Notes under the pieces: generated by a model
Seen by the model: the letters and a program-made list of their open reading frames with translations, nothing else
What the model was told of the DNA's origin: nothing
Database searches by the model: none
Shown here: piece by piece, positions 1-9,885 of the stretch
Position numbering within the stretch: position 1 is the first letter of the stretch
Layout of the letters: each line of letters starts with the position of its first letter
Program-made: the position numbers and the translations under genes
NCBI GenBank assembly: GCA_033977485.1
Contig: CM066984.1
Location: 46,073,100-46,137,099 of the forward strand
Origin: Hydrangea macrophylla
Taxonomy: Eukaryota > Streptophyta > Magnoliopsida > Cornales > Hydrangeaceae
Length of the DNA stretch: 64,000 nt
Direction: 5' to 3'

Positions 1-156
1 CCTGGGATGACCTGAAGACTAAACTTAGGAATTTTGAATTAGTCTAGAGGCCGATTCTTACCTTTTGTACTTGTAAATATATATACATTCACTTTCTTTT
101 GAACTGAACCTATAGGTAAGCTGTGTCCAACATTTAATACAATTGTAAAGTTTTGA

Positions 157-1330
157 TTAATCGCTCTCAGGCTCATAATTAATAAGTAGACCATACTCTA
201 AACTTGGATTCGGTTTATTTTCCAAGTCAATAGTTTTCCAAAAAGTAGGATAATGAGACTTTAAATACTGACCATTTATTAGCCTGGCATGGACCGTTCC
301 ATCAATATCGCGTAGCCTATACCCTCCACCTCTCTTAACTTCGTCAACGATGACAGGACCCTTCCAATTGACCGACCATTTACCATATTGATTTTCCTTG
401 TCTCTGATAGGCAAGACAACCTTCCAAACTAAATCCTCCGTGCAGAAAGATTTTTCTTTCACTCTCTTATTGTACCCGTAACTTTTGTACCTTTAACGAG
501 TCTAGAGTTGCCAATCTTGTTTCATCAAGCCCTTCTAACTCAGCTATCATAACCTCAGTGTATTCAGCAGGCTCAAGCTAATTTTGCAATGCTCTCCTGG
601 TAGATCGGACCATGACCTACATAGGTAACATATCATCATGCCTGTAGATTAGCATGAACGGAGTGACTCCAATACTGGACCTTTTAGACGTCTGATAAGC
701 CCATAGTGCTTCAGACAGTAGCTTTTCCCATTCCCTTGGGTTCTCGTTTATCATTTTCTTAATGATCCCTTTGAGGATCTTGTTAGTTGACTCGGCCTAT
801 CCGTTGGCCTGAGCATAGTAGGGAGTGGAATTGAGATTGGCAATCCCTCTGCTTTCTACAAAGGCCATGGTTTCTGTGCCTGTAAACATAGAGCCTTGAT
901 TGGCCATTATGGTCTCTGGTAGACTGAATCAGTGTATTATATGTTCCTTAATAAATTTAATTAATGTAGCCTGAGTCACCATCATGCATGGTATTGCTTC
1001 GGCCCACTTAGTAAAGTAGTCCATAGCTACTATAATAAAACAATGCTGGTCCGATGAAGGTGGGAGTACCTTACCAATCAAATCCATGGCCCATCCATTG
1101 AACGACCACGACTTGATAATAGGTTGGAGTTCTTTGGCTGGCATTCTTTGAATCGGGCCATGCTTTTTGCAAGCCTGGCACCCTTTGGCATAGCTGATGT
1201 AGTCCTTCAACATGCCCGGCTAGTAATAATTATATCTTCGTAAAAGCCATTTCATCTTGGTGTCGGCCTGATGAGCTCCACATATTCCTTCATGCACTTC
1301 GACCATTACCTGTATGGCTTATTTCTTCCT
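157..1330 (-). pseudogene. pol: Tat-1 integrase (broken)
   Basis: The translation shows, in order, an HHCC zinc module (HEGICGAH, then CQACKKHG), the catalytic core from about 1160 to 600 with AMDLIG, AMDYFTKWAEA and AESTNKILK, and a C-terminal part at 462-157 with a GPF/Y-like segment (KWSVNWKGPVIV). Integrase inserts the cDNA into host DNA with a D,D,E triad. The first Asp and the Glu are present, but the second Asp, normally in a DQG/DNG motif, reads Asn (MANQGSMF near 900), so this copy should be catalytically dead even if expressed. In-frame stops occur around 928, 840 and 600. The order after RNase H is that of Ty3/gypsy, not copia. Confidence 0.88.
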
Positions 1331-1471
1331 GAGGCACTTTAAGATTACATCATCACTGATGGGTTTCTTGAAAACCTCCCCACCTAGCACCATAAATCGG
1401 ATAACGAATAGTCTGACTTTTCGGTCCACCCTAACATTTGGGTGCTTTAAGTATTCGATGATTGGGATTCT

Positions 1472-2115
1472 CTAATTGTCGTCCTCCATCAAGACCAAAT
1501 TGGTTGTAGTATACCAGCCTCTCTTTGCTACGAATGGCAGCGATCGGACTTGTACCATAATAGCTTGATTCTCTAAACCTATTCTAGTCGACGAGGTTGA
1601 CCTTGTTTTTGTAAGTTTATCGGCCTCTGTATTTGTTGACCTAGGGATATAGCTCACACTTATATCATTAAATGAATCTATAAGTTGGGTAGCCACTGAG
1701 TGAAACGGGCAGAGCTCCCAACTCTTTATTTGAAATTTGCCTGATATATGTCCGATCACCAGCCCTGAGTCACCTTTTATATGAACAGAAGATGCCACCA
1801 TCTTATTGAGTATTTTTAACCAATGATGAGTGCCTCGTATTCGGCTTGATTATTGGTACATTTGAAAACGAGCCAAAACAACATCTTTGTCTTTTTATAT
1901 TTAGGCGATACAATGACCACTCTGGCCCCAGCACCTTCTACATTCTTAGAGCCATCAAAGATCAACGTCCATGGGACTAAGGACGTATTTAGTACCTTTG
2001 GTGCCAGTGACAGATCTCCCCGATCAGTAGGATTTGGGTGATCAGCCATAAAATTTGCTATAACCTGGCCTTTGACCGATTGCTGTAATCGGTATTGAAT
2101 GGCAAATTCCATCAA
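1472..2115 (-). pseudogene. pol: Tat-1 second RNase H (archaeal-type, aRNH)
   Basis: This is the extra RNase H that Tat elements carry after the RT-linked one. It would degrade RNA in RNA/DNA hybrids during reverse transcription. The four acidic residues can be placed: Asp in IFDGSKNVEGAG, Glu in NNQAEYEALIIG, Asp in KGDSGLVIGH and Asp in NTEADKLTK. A break at about 1801-1815 splits the frame. The first ~25 residues (QQSVKGQVIANFMADHP) are the linker after the first RNase H. Recognised from family motifs only. Confidence 0.82.
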
Positions 2116-2187
2116 GGCCGAGGTCCATTTCCCAATTTAGCCTCTTATGATAGGTCTTGACAAGATATACTTAATCACATCAGTTTA

Positions 2188-2433
2188 TCATATGATATAG
2201 GTAGAAACAGGAAGCACATATTTTCTTAACTTTTGCGATGAAAAGTGCAATGCCAAGCATAATTTCTCAATCGGCGCGTAGCACTGCTCGATTGGAGTTA
2301 AAATCCTACTCAAGTAATAAACGGCCTGCTTATTACCTTGCTCATTATCCTGAGCTAACATACTTCCTATTGAGTAATCAGAGGCCGATATATACAATTT
2401 AAGGTGCCTATCCTTCTTGGGTGGCATTAACAC
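2188..2433 (-). pseudogene. pol: Tat-1 RT-linked RNase H remnant
   Basis: The translation contains LYISASDYSIGSMLAQ, then AVYYLSRILTPIEQCYAPIE and a run ending KLRKYVLPVSTYII. This is the usual RNase H/tether module directly after RT in Ty3/gypsy pol. It is about 80 residues here, shorter than the intact module of roughly 100-120, and is separated by stops from RT (ends 2637) and from the second RNase H (starts 2115). The gap 2434-2636 is RT thumb/connection sequence out of frame. Confidence 0.78.
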
Positions 2434-2636
2434 TCGGGTGTAGACAAGTACTGCTTTATTCCTTCAAAGGCCTGTTGATGACTATCTTCCTACTTGAATT
2501 CTTCATCGGTCTTGATCTTTTGTAGTGGGGTCCATACTTGAGTTTTCCCAACACAGTTGGATATGAATCTTCTCAAGAAATTGATCTGCCCAAGTAAACT
2601 TTGTAATTCCTTCTTGTTGGCTGGGGGTTTTGCTGC

Positions 2637-3505
2637 TTAGATAGGCCAAGTCTTGTTCTTGTCTATCTTAATCCCTCGTTGGTGTACCAAGAAACCTAAG
2701 AAGTTCCCTACTGAAATGCCGAATGCATATTTAAGCGGGTTCATCTTTAGCTTGTGAGCTCGCATTCTTTCGAACGCCATTTCCAAATCCCTCAACTGAT
2801 CGGTGCTATCACCAGACTTTACCACCACATCATCAATGTAGACCGCCATAAATCATCCAATCATGTCATAGAATATTGAATTCATTATCCATTGATAGGT
2901 GGCTCCTGCATTCTTCAGCCCGAAGGACATAACAACCCACTCAAAGGTTCCAATTGCCCTCGGGCACCGAAAAGCTATCTTCGGGACATCTTCCTCGGTG
3001 ATGTAAATTTGATTATACCCTGAATGCACGTCCATAAAGGAAAAGATTTTGTGCTTGGCAGATGAATCAATGAGCTGATCAACCATGGGCATTGGATATT
3101 CGTCTTTTGGGGAAGCTAAGTTTAGGTTTCTAAAGTTAATGTAGACCCTGAGCTTTCCATTTTTCTTTACCACAGGGACTACGTTCGAAACCCATTCTAC
3201 ATACCTGGCAATCCTAATGAAGCCAGCCTTGAGGAGTCTCTCAATTTCTTCCTTGACTTTCAATGTAACCTCCGGTGACATACGCCTAGGTAGCTATTTG
3301 AACGGTCTGAAGCCCGATTTAATTGGCAATCGGTGCTCTACCAGTTCCCTAGATAGCCTTGGCATCTCATTATAGTCCCAGGCAAAGCTTGTATTTATGT
3401 AAAAGTGCTATCATCTCGGCCTGAAACTATGGTTCTAGCTCCTGACTCACATAAGTAGGCTTGTGCTCTCCTTCATTGCCCAGGTTGATTTCCAATAGTG
3501 GATCC
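2637..3505 (-). pseudogene. pol: Tat-1 reverse transcriptase (broken, cut by insertion)
   Basis: Fingers and palm lie at 3281-2853 (VSNVVPVVKKNGKLRVYINF, FSFMDVHSGYNQI, FGLKNAGATYQ). After one stop the catalytic YIDDVVVKS motif follows at about 2840. The catalytic Asp of FMDVHSGY and both Asp of the YxDD box are intact. Upstream, 3282-3505 encodes the pre-RT linker with stops. The frame is cut at 3505 by the LTR cluster and resumes on the other side at 23730 (EEEIQMDELETDTSK, then the linker). Stop codons and frame changes show it is non-functional. Confidence 0.9.
3501..3505. repeat. Left target site duplication (GATCC)
   Basis: The five bases before the first TG of the cluster are GATCC, identical to the five after its final CA at 23725-23729. 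Five bp is the usual duplication for Ty3/gypsy and copia integrases. It lies in the Tat-1 protease-RT linker. Confidence 0.93.
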
Positions 3506-4781
3506 TGTCACACCCCGATTTTTGGACAACCAAATATTTAATCCAGTGCATATATCCAGACTAATATTCAATTTCCAAAGCACCGAGAGTGACACCCGGC
3601 CTCACACAGACTAATAGATAATTATTGAAAACAGTATTTTATACTCATTAAATAAGAACATGTGATTTTGTGTTTAAAAAAAAACTCTTTTTTATTAAAC
3701 TTGAATTCCCAAACATTCGTTTTCATTATAAAATAAATTAAACTCTATTCCACATATTATATCCTTTCGATTTACCAAAGAAATATTATGTTCATTCAAT
3801 AAAACCCTCTTTACAGAGTTCAGCGGAAAGAAAACAATTAAGCATAAAATTCTATACATCCATAGGTCAGAGCAACTACAACGTTCCCAATACCCAATAT
3901 ATAATCCTTATTACAATTATACACTTGTGGTCCACACTGCCAGAAATAAAATAAAGTACAACAAAAAAATACAACTCTAATAATAAACAATACTGCGACA
4001 ATCTCTTCACCCAAACAGAAGCTCTAAAGAAAATCTCCAAATACTAAACCAGCACATACATTCGACTACGTTTCATATAGAAACGCACCCGAATACATTA
4101 CGCACCCGGGTCAGTATATAAAATACTGGTGTGAATTAACAAAAAAATATAAAACGAGTCTTAGGGAACAACGGTGTCCCATAGACTCCCAAAAGTACTC
4201 ACAAAGAAACAACGTGACCACCTCATATCATACAATATCGTTGCACAGAAAATAAACAATGTCATCACACATAATTCATGTCGGGTTAGAACAGTAGTTC
4301 CACGCACATTTCAGGACAGAACGATAGTTTCCTTCAATGTGGTGGCAGTGGCTCCAACCCCGAATAAACACAACTGAATACTTACCGGTCGGATATCTTT
4401 GGTGAGTCAGCCCTGCATAAAAGTTAGTGGACCCACCATCCTGTAATATATAGTTATCACAAACCAAGCAAATAAGTCAGTAAACAACATTTCCACATTC
4501 TAACTTAAACGTCGCATTCATTACTCCAAACTTATCAGTCTTATGAAATACTCCATTGTCATTATTTATTAGCCTTTAATTATCTTTGTATTCCCTAGGT
4601 TCACCACTTGGCCACCCTCCATGGTACAGCCCACACATATATCCCATGTGTGCCCGGGCATACTACCAACACCCACTCCGGTGCCAGTTTGGTTGGGGTA
4701 TAAACCAAACCAGGTATACACAATGGACGGCTGGTCAATATGTCAAGACGTCTATACAATATAAGCCGAGCATAAGGCTTA

Positions 4782-4972
4782 GGCCAGCTTGATCATGAAG
4801 CCACTGGCAAAAAGTACACTCAACAAGTCTTAAGCCAGCTTGATCACGAAGCCATTGGCAAAAAGTACACTCAACAAGTCTTAAGCCAGCTTGATCACGA
4901 AGCCACTGGCAAAAGAGTACACTCAGCAAGTCTTAAGCCATCTTGATCACGAAGCCACTGGCAAAAGAGTGC
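4782..4972. repeat. 51/52-bp minisatellite with hairpin motif, four copies
   Basis: Units contain GCTTGATCACGAAGC flanked by GCCAG and CTGGC, so each can fold into a nested hairpin. Unit length is 51 or 52 bp. Copy number differs between LTR copies: four here, two in unit B (about 8983-9070), three in C (11160-11299), D (13390-13530), E (15618-15759), F (17848-17989) and G (22013-22150). The 51-bp shortage in B accounts for its 2177-bp length against 2228 in C. Confidence 0.88.
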
Positions 4973-5883
4973 GAGCTACCAAAAACAATAACACAACAAC
5001 GGGGAGTAGTGAACACTAAGGTCTTTTCCCAGTTTCTTACCATCTACGTTAATTCTCATAAGTATTCATGAGGGTTTAATCACGTCATTAGCCACTTCGG
5101 GAATTTATCATTTATTCCATGGAATATCATTATCCAATTATTCACGATAAGGCCCTTTTTTTTGTTACCAAAATTCTATTCAAGTCTCTAGCGTAGTATT
5201 TTCTTAATAATTATTTAATACCACACATAGAATAAGTTGGGGTTTGTAACACATAGCATATAAAATCGACACTCAACAATACTATTTAAAATAGTCTTAA
5301 ACATACCCTTATATTAAATAGTCCCAAAACCAACATGGACTGAAATTATTCCTCATACTAATTCCGCACAAAGAAACATCTCTAACAAAATTCATAAACA
5401 TAAATTCGAAATTCGGAGTTAACATTCACTGCTACTGTAATATAAATTTTCTGCCCAAACGGTGCGGAATTGGGAAAAATGCTATAAGACAAACGTTGTG
5501 CAGAATTGCGTTTTCTACAGGCCTTCGCGGACAGAATCACGAAAACTGTAACGTATGATTTATTATGAATTTTCTACTAAATTCTGATCAGTGAAAACCC
5601 CAAATCTGAAAATTGAATAACTGCTCAAATGTATATTCAAAGCTCATCTATAAATCTCAAATCATAACTTCAATCATTGTAAATAAAAAAACTAAATCTC
5701 ATAATCCATACTCATACTAATTTAATAATCTATACATTTAAATTTTAAATCAAACGAGATTGAAAGAAAATAACAAGTTAACTCACCGATTTATGGCTTC
5801 AAGGTTGATGATGATTAAGCAAGCCAAAGGTTTGGAGTCCGTATTGTCCTCTTTTGTTCTCTTCTTCTTCTCATTTTTTCTTC

Positions 5884-5918
5884 CTTCTTCTTCTTCTTCT
5901 TCTTCTTCTTCTTCTTCT

Positions 5919-5951
<33 letters not shown>
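5884..5951. repeat. (TTC)n(TC)n microsatellite in LTR A
   Basis: A TTC run passes directly into a TC run. The same tract, with different lengths, is in LTR F (18907-18981) and LTR G (23068-23163). It is missing from the four truncated units because it lies in the deleted part. The Ser/Leu/Phe-rich open frames across it are low-complexity artefacts. Confidence 0.93.
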
Positions 5952-5955
<4 letters not shown>

Positions 5956-6514
5956 AGAAGTGTATTGGGGGCTAGGGTTTATTTTTTTCTTTTAAAGGTG
6001 GATACATATAACTCTTAATGATATAATTAAAGTAATTCCCGAGTTTAGGCTTGTGGGCTCTCCCAAAAGACACATATATGACCCCGAAATGCATTTCAAA
6101 ATACTTACACAACTAGTCCAAAGGGTACCCATACCCCGGGCACTAAATTTTCATGTTAAATTCACTACTTAACTTACTTGTGGGCCCCGAAACACTACCC
6201 GACACTAAACTCGTCAGTCTACAAAAATTGTAACTCAGTCAGACAATAATCTATCATACAATTTAATTAAAGCTCAAAATGTCATGTCATAATAATAATG
6301 AAACATTAGAAATTTTAATACAAAAACAAACGGGAAAATATTACTCGTATTACTAATAATTTAAATATGCTTACTAACAAATTTAATTCACGGGTTCTCC
6401 AAACTTAAAATTTTTAGACACGTGTCTTACCTAGGCATACCCATATAATATTGCTAACTAAAAATAATTATTAAAATAATTATTTACACATTTAGAAATT
6501 TTAGAGTTGTTACA

Positions 6515-6527
6515 TTCTACCCTCCTT
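6515..6527 (-). promoter_or_regulatory. Polypurine tract next to LTR A
   Basis: On the minus strand AAGGAGGGTAGAA stands directly before the LTR start TGTAACAACTC. This is the expected place and composition for the primer of plus-strand DNA synthesis. The same tract lies beside LTR F at 19544-19556. Confidence 0.75.
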
Positions 6528-6939
6528 AAAGATATTTCGTCCCGAAATTTGGGACGCGACAAACACAGATAATAAATATGCATAACGTTAAACATGCAAT
6601 GAAAAGAATCTAACATTGGAGTATCGCTATTGTTTAACTCCCGATCATAATAAGACCTAGTACATCGAGAAACTAATCCAAACAAAGAAAACCTCATTTA
6701 TATACCCACGGTCTCATATAGTCGCTGGTTAAATTATACCCAGCACACACGACACAACACCAGTAAGCACATAATTTCACATAAACACTAGATATTAACA
6801 ATTTATAAAAAAAAAAAAAAACAATTGATCAATTACACAAAGATATGACTACGTGCATGAACATGCTCCCCTCTTACCGTTCCCCCTGTACTACTCCTTC
6901 TCGGGGTATCCAATTATCTTGTTGATCATACATATAATC

Positions 6940-7416
6940 TCACTGACATATCCTTTTAGAATTCCACACCGAGAATAAGACTGAATATAATGATGCCGCT
7001 GATGATACTTCGATACTCGTCCAGATTATAATAAGTAACACAGAGGAGAATACCATTAACAATAACTCTTGAAAACCATAAAGAACAGAATTGCCCGATG
7101 GAAGCATAACTCGTGAATTAAATAATAGAATAGCAGTAGAGAATAGAGAAAAAATAATCATAAGAAAGCCAGAATACCCGTTGATAATATCTGCATCAGG
7201 AGATAAGAAATCCACAATACCAATAGTAATAGATTCCACATCAGAAAAATTGCAGATAATCAATAGAGATGAGAAAACCAGCTGATCACGTAAGAAGTCC
7301 ATATATCCAATCTCTGCCTCCAACTCCCAAATAAGATTTTCACAGTCCTTCATATAGATACTCATCCACATTGCTACTCCATGAGCCAAAACCACACTCT
7401 CCTCGACATGACCCAC
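6940..7416 (-). CDS. Unrecognised hydrophobic ORF in internal region 1 (158 aa)
   Basis: The predicted protein starts MGHVEESVVLAHGVAMW, has a short charged stretch (KDCENLIWELEAEIGYMDF), then about four hydrophobic segments such as SSLLIICNF, FLMIIFSLFSTAILLF and LLLMVFSSVLLIIIW, so it could be a membrane protein. I do not recognise it. The same frame is open for 119 codons in internal region 2 but ends there at a Leu-to-stop change. It may be a captured host fragment, an element-specific accessory ORF, or chance: the region is AT-rich, so hydrophobic chance ORFs are possible. Confidence 0.35.
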   Translation of the reverse strand: MGHVEESVVLAHGVAMWMSIYMKDCENLIWELEAEIGYMDFLRDQLVFSSLLIICNFSDVESITIGIVDFLSPDADIINGYSGFLMIIFSLFSTAILLFNSRVMLPSGNSVLYGFQELLLMVFSSVLLIIIWTSIEVSSAASLYSVLFSVWNSKRICQ

Positions 7417-7692
7417 ATTGTTACAACAAAAGATGCATGCACGGACATATAAATCTAAACAGTATCATGTGTGCTCCTATAAAGTCATCTAAAAAATGAC
7501 ATGAATTTATGACTAACACATTACAAAGCACATAGTAGAACAAAACACATAATACCATGAAACACATAGCATCATAAAGCAAAAGAAGCACATTACAACA
7601 CATAACCCCTTCCCCAAAAATCCGCAAACCTAAGGCTCTACCCAACCCATAAACCACATTCCGAGAATCACTTAGACTCGCTAAGCTAACCT

Positions 7693-7705
7693 GGCTCTAA
7701 TACCA
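7693..7705 (-). promoter_or_regulatory. tRNA-iMet primer-binding site (one mismatch)
   Basis: The minus strand reads TGGTATTAGAGCC three bases after the LTR end GGGGTGTGACA. The consensus for initiator-Met priming is TGGTATCAGAGCC. The C-to-T change is present only here; the other five PBS copies in the cluster match the consensus. Confidence 0.88.
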
Positions 7706-7708
7706 AAC

Positions 7709-9885
7709 TGTCACACCCCGATTTTTGGACAACCAAATAATTAATCCAGAGCATATATCCAGACTAATATTCAATTTCCAAAGCACCGAGAGTGACACCC
7801 GGCCTCACACAGACTAATAGATAATTATTGAAAACAGTATTTATACTCATTAAATAAGAACATGATTTTGTGTTTAAAAAAAAACTCTTTGTTTTTTTAA
7901 ACTTGAATTCCCAAACATTCGTTTTCATCATAAAAGAAATTAAACTCCATTCCACATATTATATCCTTTCGATTTACTAAAGAAATATTATGTTCATTCA
8001 ATAAAACCCTCTTTACAGAGTTCAGCGGAAAGAAAACAATTAAGCATAAAATTCTATACATCCATAGGTCAGAGCAACTACAATGTTCCCAATACCCAAT
8101 ATATAATCCTTATTACAATTATACACTTGTGGCCCACACTGCCAAAAATAAAATAAAGTACAACAAAAAAATACAACTCTAATAATAAACAATACTACAA
8201 CAATTTCTTCACCCAAACAGAAGCTCCAAAGAAAATCTCCAAATACTAAACCAGCACATACATTCGACTACGTTTCATATAGAAACGCACCCGAATGCAT
8301 TACGCACCCGGGTCAGTATATAAAATACTGGTGTGAGTTAACAAAAAAATATAAAACGAGTCTTAGGGAACAACGGTGTCCCATAGACTCCCAAAAGTAC
8401 TCACAAAGAAACAACGTGACCACCTCATATCATACAATATCGTTGCACAGAAAATAAACAATGTCATCACACATAATTCATGTCGGGTTAGAACAGTAGT
8501 TCCACGCACATTTCAGGACAGAACGGTAGTTTCCTTCAATGTGGTGGCAGTGGCTCCAACCCCGAATAAACACAACTGAATACTTACCGGTCGGATATCT
8601 ATGGTGAGTCAGCCCTGCATAAAAGTTAGTGGACCCACCATCCTGTAATATATAGTTATCACAAACCAAGCAAATAAGTCAGTAAACAACATTTCCACAT
8701 TCTAACTTAAACGTCGCATTCATTACTCCAAACTTATCAGTCTTATGAAATACTCCATTGTCATTATTTATTAGCCTTTAATTATCTTTGTATTCCCTAG
8801 GTTCACCACTTGGCCACCCTCCATGGTACAGCCCACACATATATCCCATGTGTGCCCGGGCATACTACCAACACCCACTCCGGTGCCAGTTTAGTTGGGG
8901 TATAAACCAAACCAGGTATACACAATGGACGGCTGGTCAATATGTCAAGACGTCTATACAATATAAGCCGAGCATATGGCTTAGGCTAGCTTGATCACGA
9001 AGCCACTGGCAAAAAGTACACTCAACAAGTCTTAAGCCAGCTTGATCACGAAGCCACTGGCAAAAGAGTGCGAGCTACCAAAAACAATAACACAACAACG
9101 GGGAGTAGTGAACACTAAGGTCTTTTCCCAGCTTCTTACCATCCACGTTAATTCTCATAAGTACCCATTCATGAGGGTTTAATCACGTCATTAGCCACTT
9201 CGGGAATTTATCATTTATTTCATGGAATATCATTATCCAATTATTCACGATAAGACCCTTTTATTTTTGTTACCAAAATTCTATTCAAGTCTCTAACGTA
9301 GTATTTTCATAATAATTATTTAATACCACACATAGAATAAGTTGGGGTTTCTTAACACAGCATATAAAATCGACACTCAACTATACTATTTAAAATAGAC
9401 CCAAACATACCCTTACATTAAACAGTCCCAAAACCAACATGGACCAAAATTATTCCTCATACTAATTCCTCACAAAGAAACATCTCTAACAATATTCATA
9501 AACATAAATTCGAAATTAGGAGTTAACATTTACTGCTACAGTAATATAAATTTTCTGCCCGAACGGTGTAGAATTGGGAAATATACTATTAGATAAACGT
9601 TGTGCAGAATTGCGTTTCATACAGGCCCTTCGCGGACAGAATCACGAAAACTGTAACGTATGATTTATTATGAATTTTCTACTAAAATATGATCCGTGAA
9701 AACTCCAAATCCGAAAATTGAATAACTGCTTAAATGTATAATCAAAGCTCATCTATAAATCTCAAATCATAACTTCAATCATTATAAATAAAAAAACTCC
9801 GCAAACCTAAGGCTCTACCCAACCCATAAACCACATTCCGAGAATCACTTAGACTCGCTAAGCTAACCTGGCTCTGATACCAAAC
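7709..9885 (-). repeat. Truncated unit B: LTR lacking U3 start plus 87-bp leader (2177 bp)
   Basis: LTR sequence runs 7709-9798 and then joins directly to the PBS leader at 9799-9885. The LTR part that continues beyond this point in full copies, including the microsatellite and the purine-tract side end, is missing, as is nearly all of the internal region. The unit has only two minisatellite copies. Its sequence variants in the second half are shared with unit D. Confidence 0.9.

Larger units (their letters stand above)
1..3505 (-). mobile_element. Ty3/gypsy Tat-lineage element 'Tat-1', 3' pol half
   Basis: Read on the minus strand, this stretch gives reverse transcriptase, RNase H, a second (archaeal-type) RNase H and integrase in that order. 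The double RNase H is the hallmark of the plant Tat lineage. The rest of the element (gag, protease, linker) continues at 23725-26969. The linker reading frame resumes across the GATCC duplication, so the two halves were one element before the 20 kb insertion. Several frameshifts and stops show it is dead. Positions 1-156 are AT-rich post-pol sequence in which I recognise nothing; no 3' LTR is seen in the window. Confidence 0.9.
3506..6514 (-). repeat. Full-length LTR A (3009 bp; 3' LTR on minus strand)
   Basis: Plus-strand ends are TGTCACACCCC and GTTGTTACA. Inside are a four-copy 51/52-bp minisatellite (about 4782-4972) and a TTC/TC microsatellite (5884-5951). On the minus strand it is preceded by a purine tract. 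It shares ends with LTRs F and G but has visible substitutions and small indels against both, so it is not a recent duplicate. The short open stretches inside it, on either strand, recur in all seven copies only because the LTR is repeated. Confidence 0.92.
6515..7708 (-). other. Internal region 1 of the non-autonomous element (1194 bp)
   Basis: Bounded by the purine tract at 6515 and the PBS at 7693-7705. It has no gag, protease, RT or integrase motif. It contains one longer open frame (6940-7416, minus) that is hydrophobic and unrecognised. The length matches internal region 2 (19544-20737) exactly, with scattered substitutions. Elements with long LTRs and a short non-pol interior depend on proteins supplied by another element. 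Confidence 0.85.

Noticed and set aside
4174..4792. Recurring open frames of 63-68 codons in the LTRs (starting MSHRLPKVL, MVCDNYILQ, MYSLGSPLG)
   Set aside because: They recur seven times only because the LTR is repeated; they lie on both strands, overlap each other, and have no start context or protein-like composition.
4782..4972. CRISPR-like array
   Set aside because: Units are contiguous without unique spacers, and the context is a plant LTR.
5760..5957. Ser/Leu/Phe-rich ORFs across TTC/TC repeats (also at 18782 and 22947)
   Set aside because: Translated microsatellite; the length changes with repeat number.
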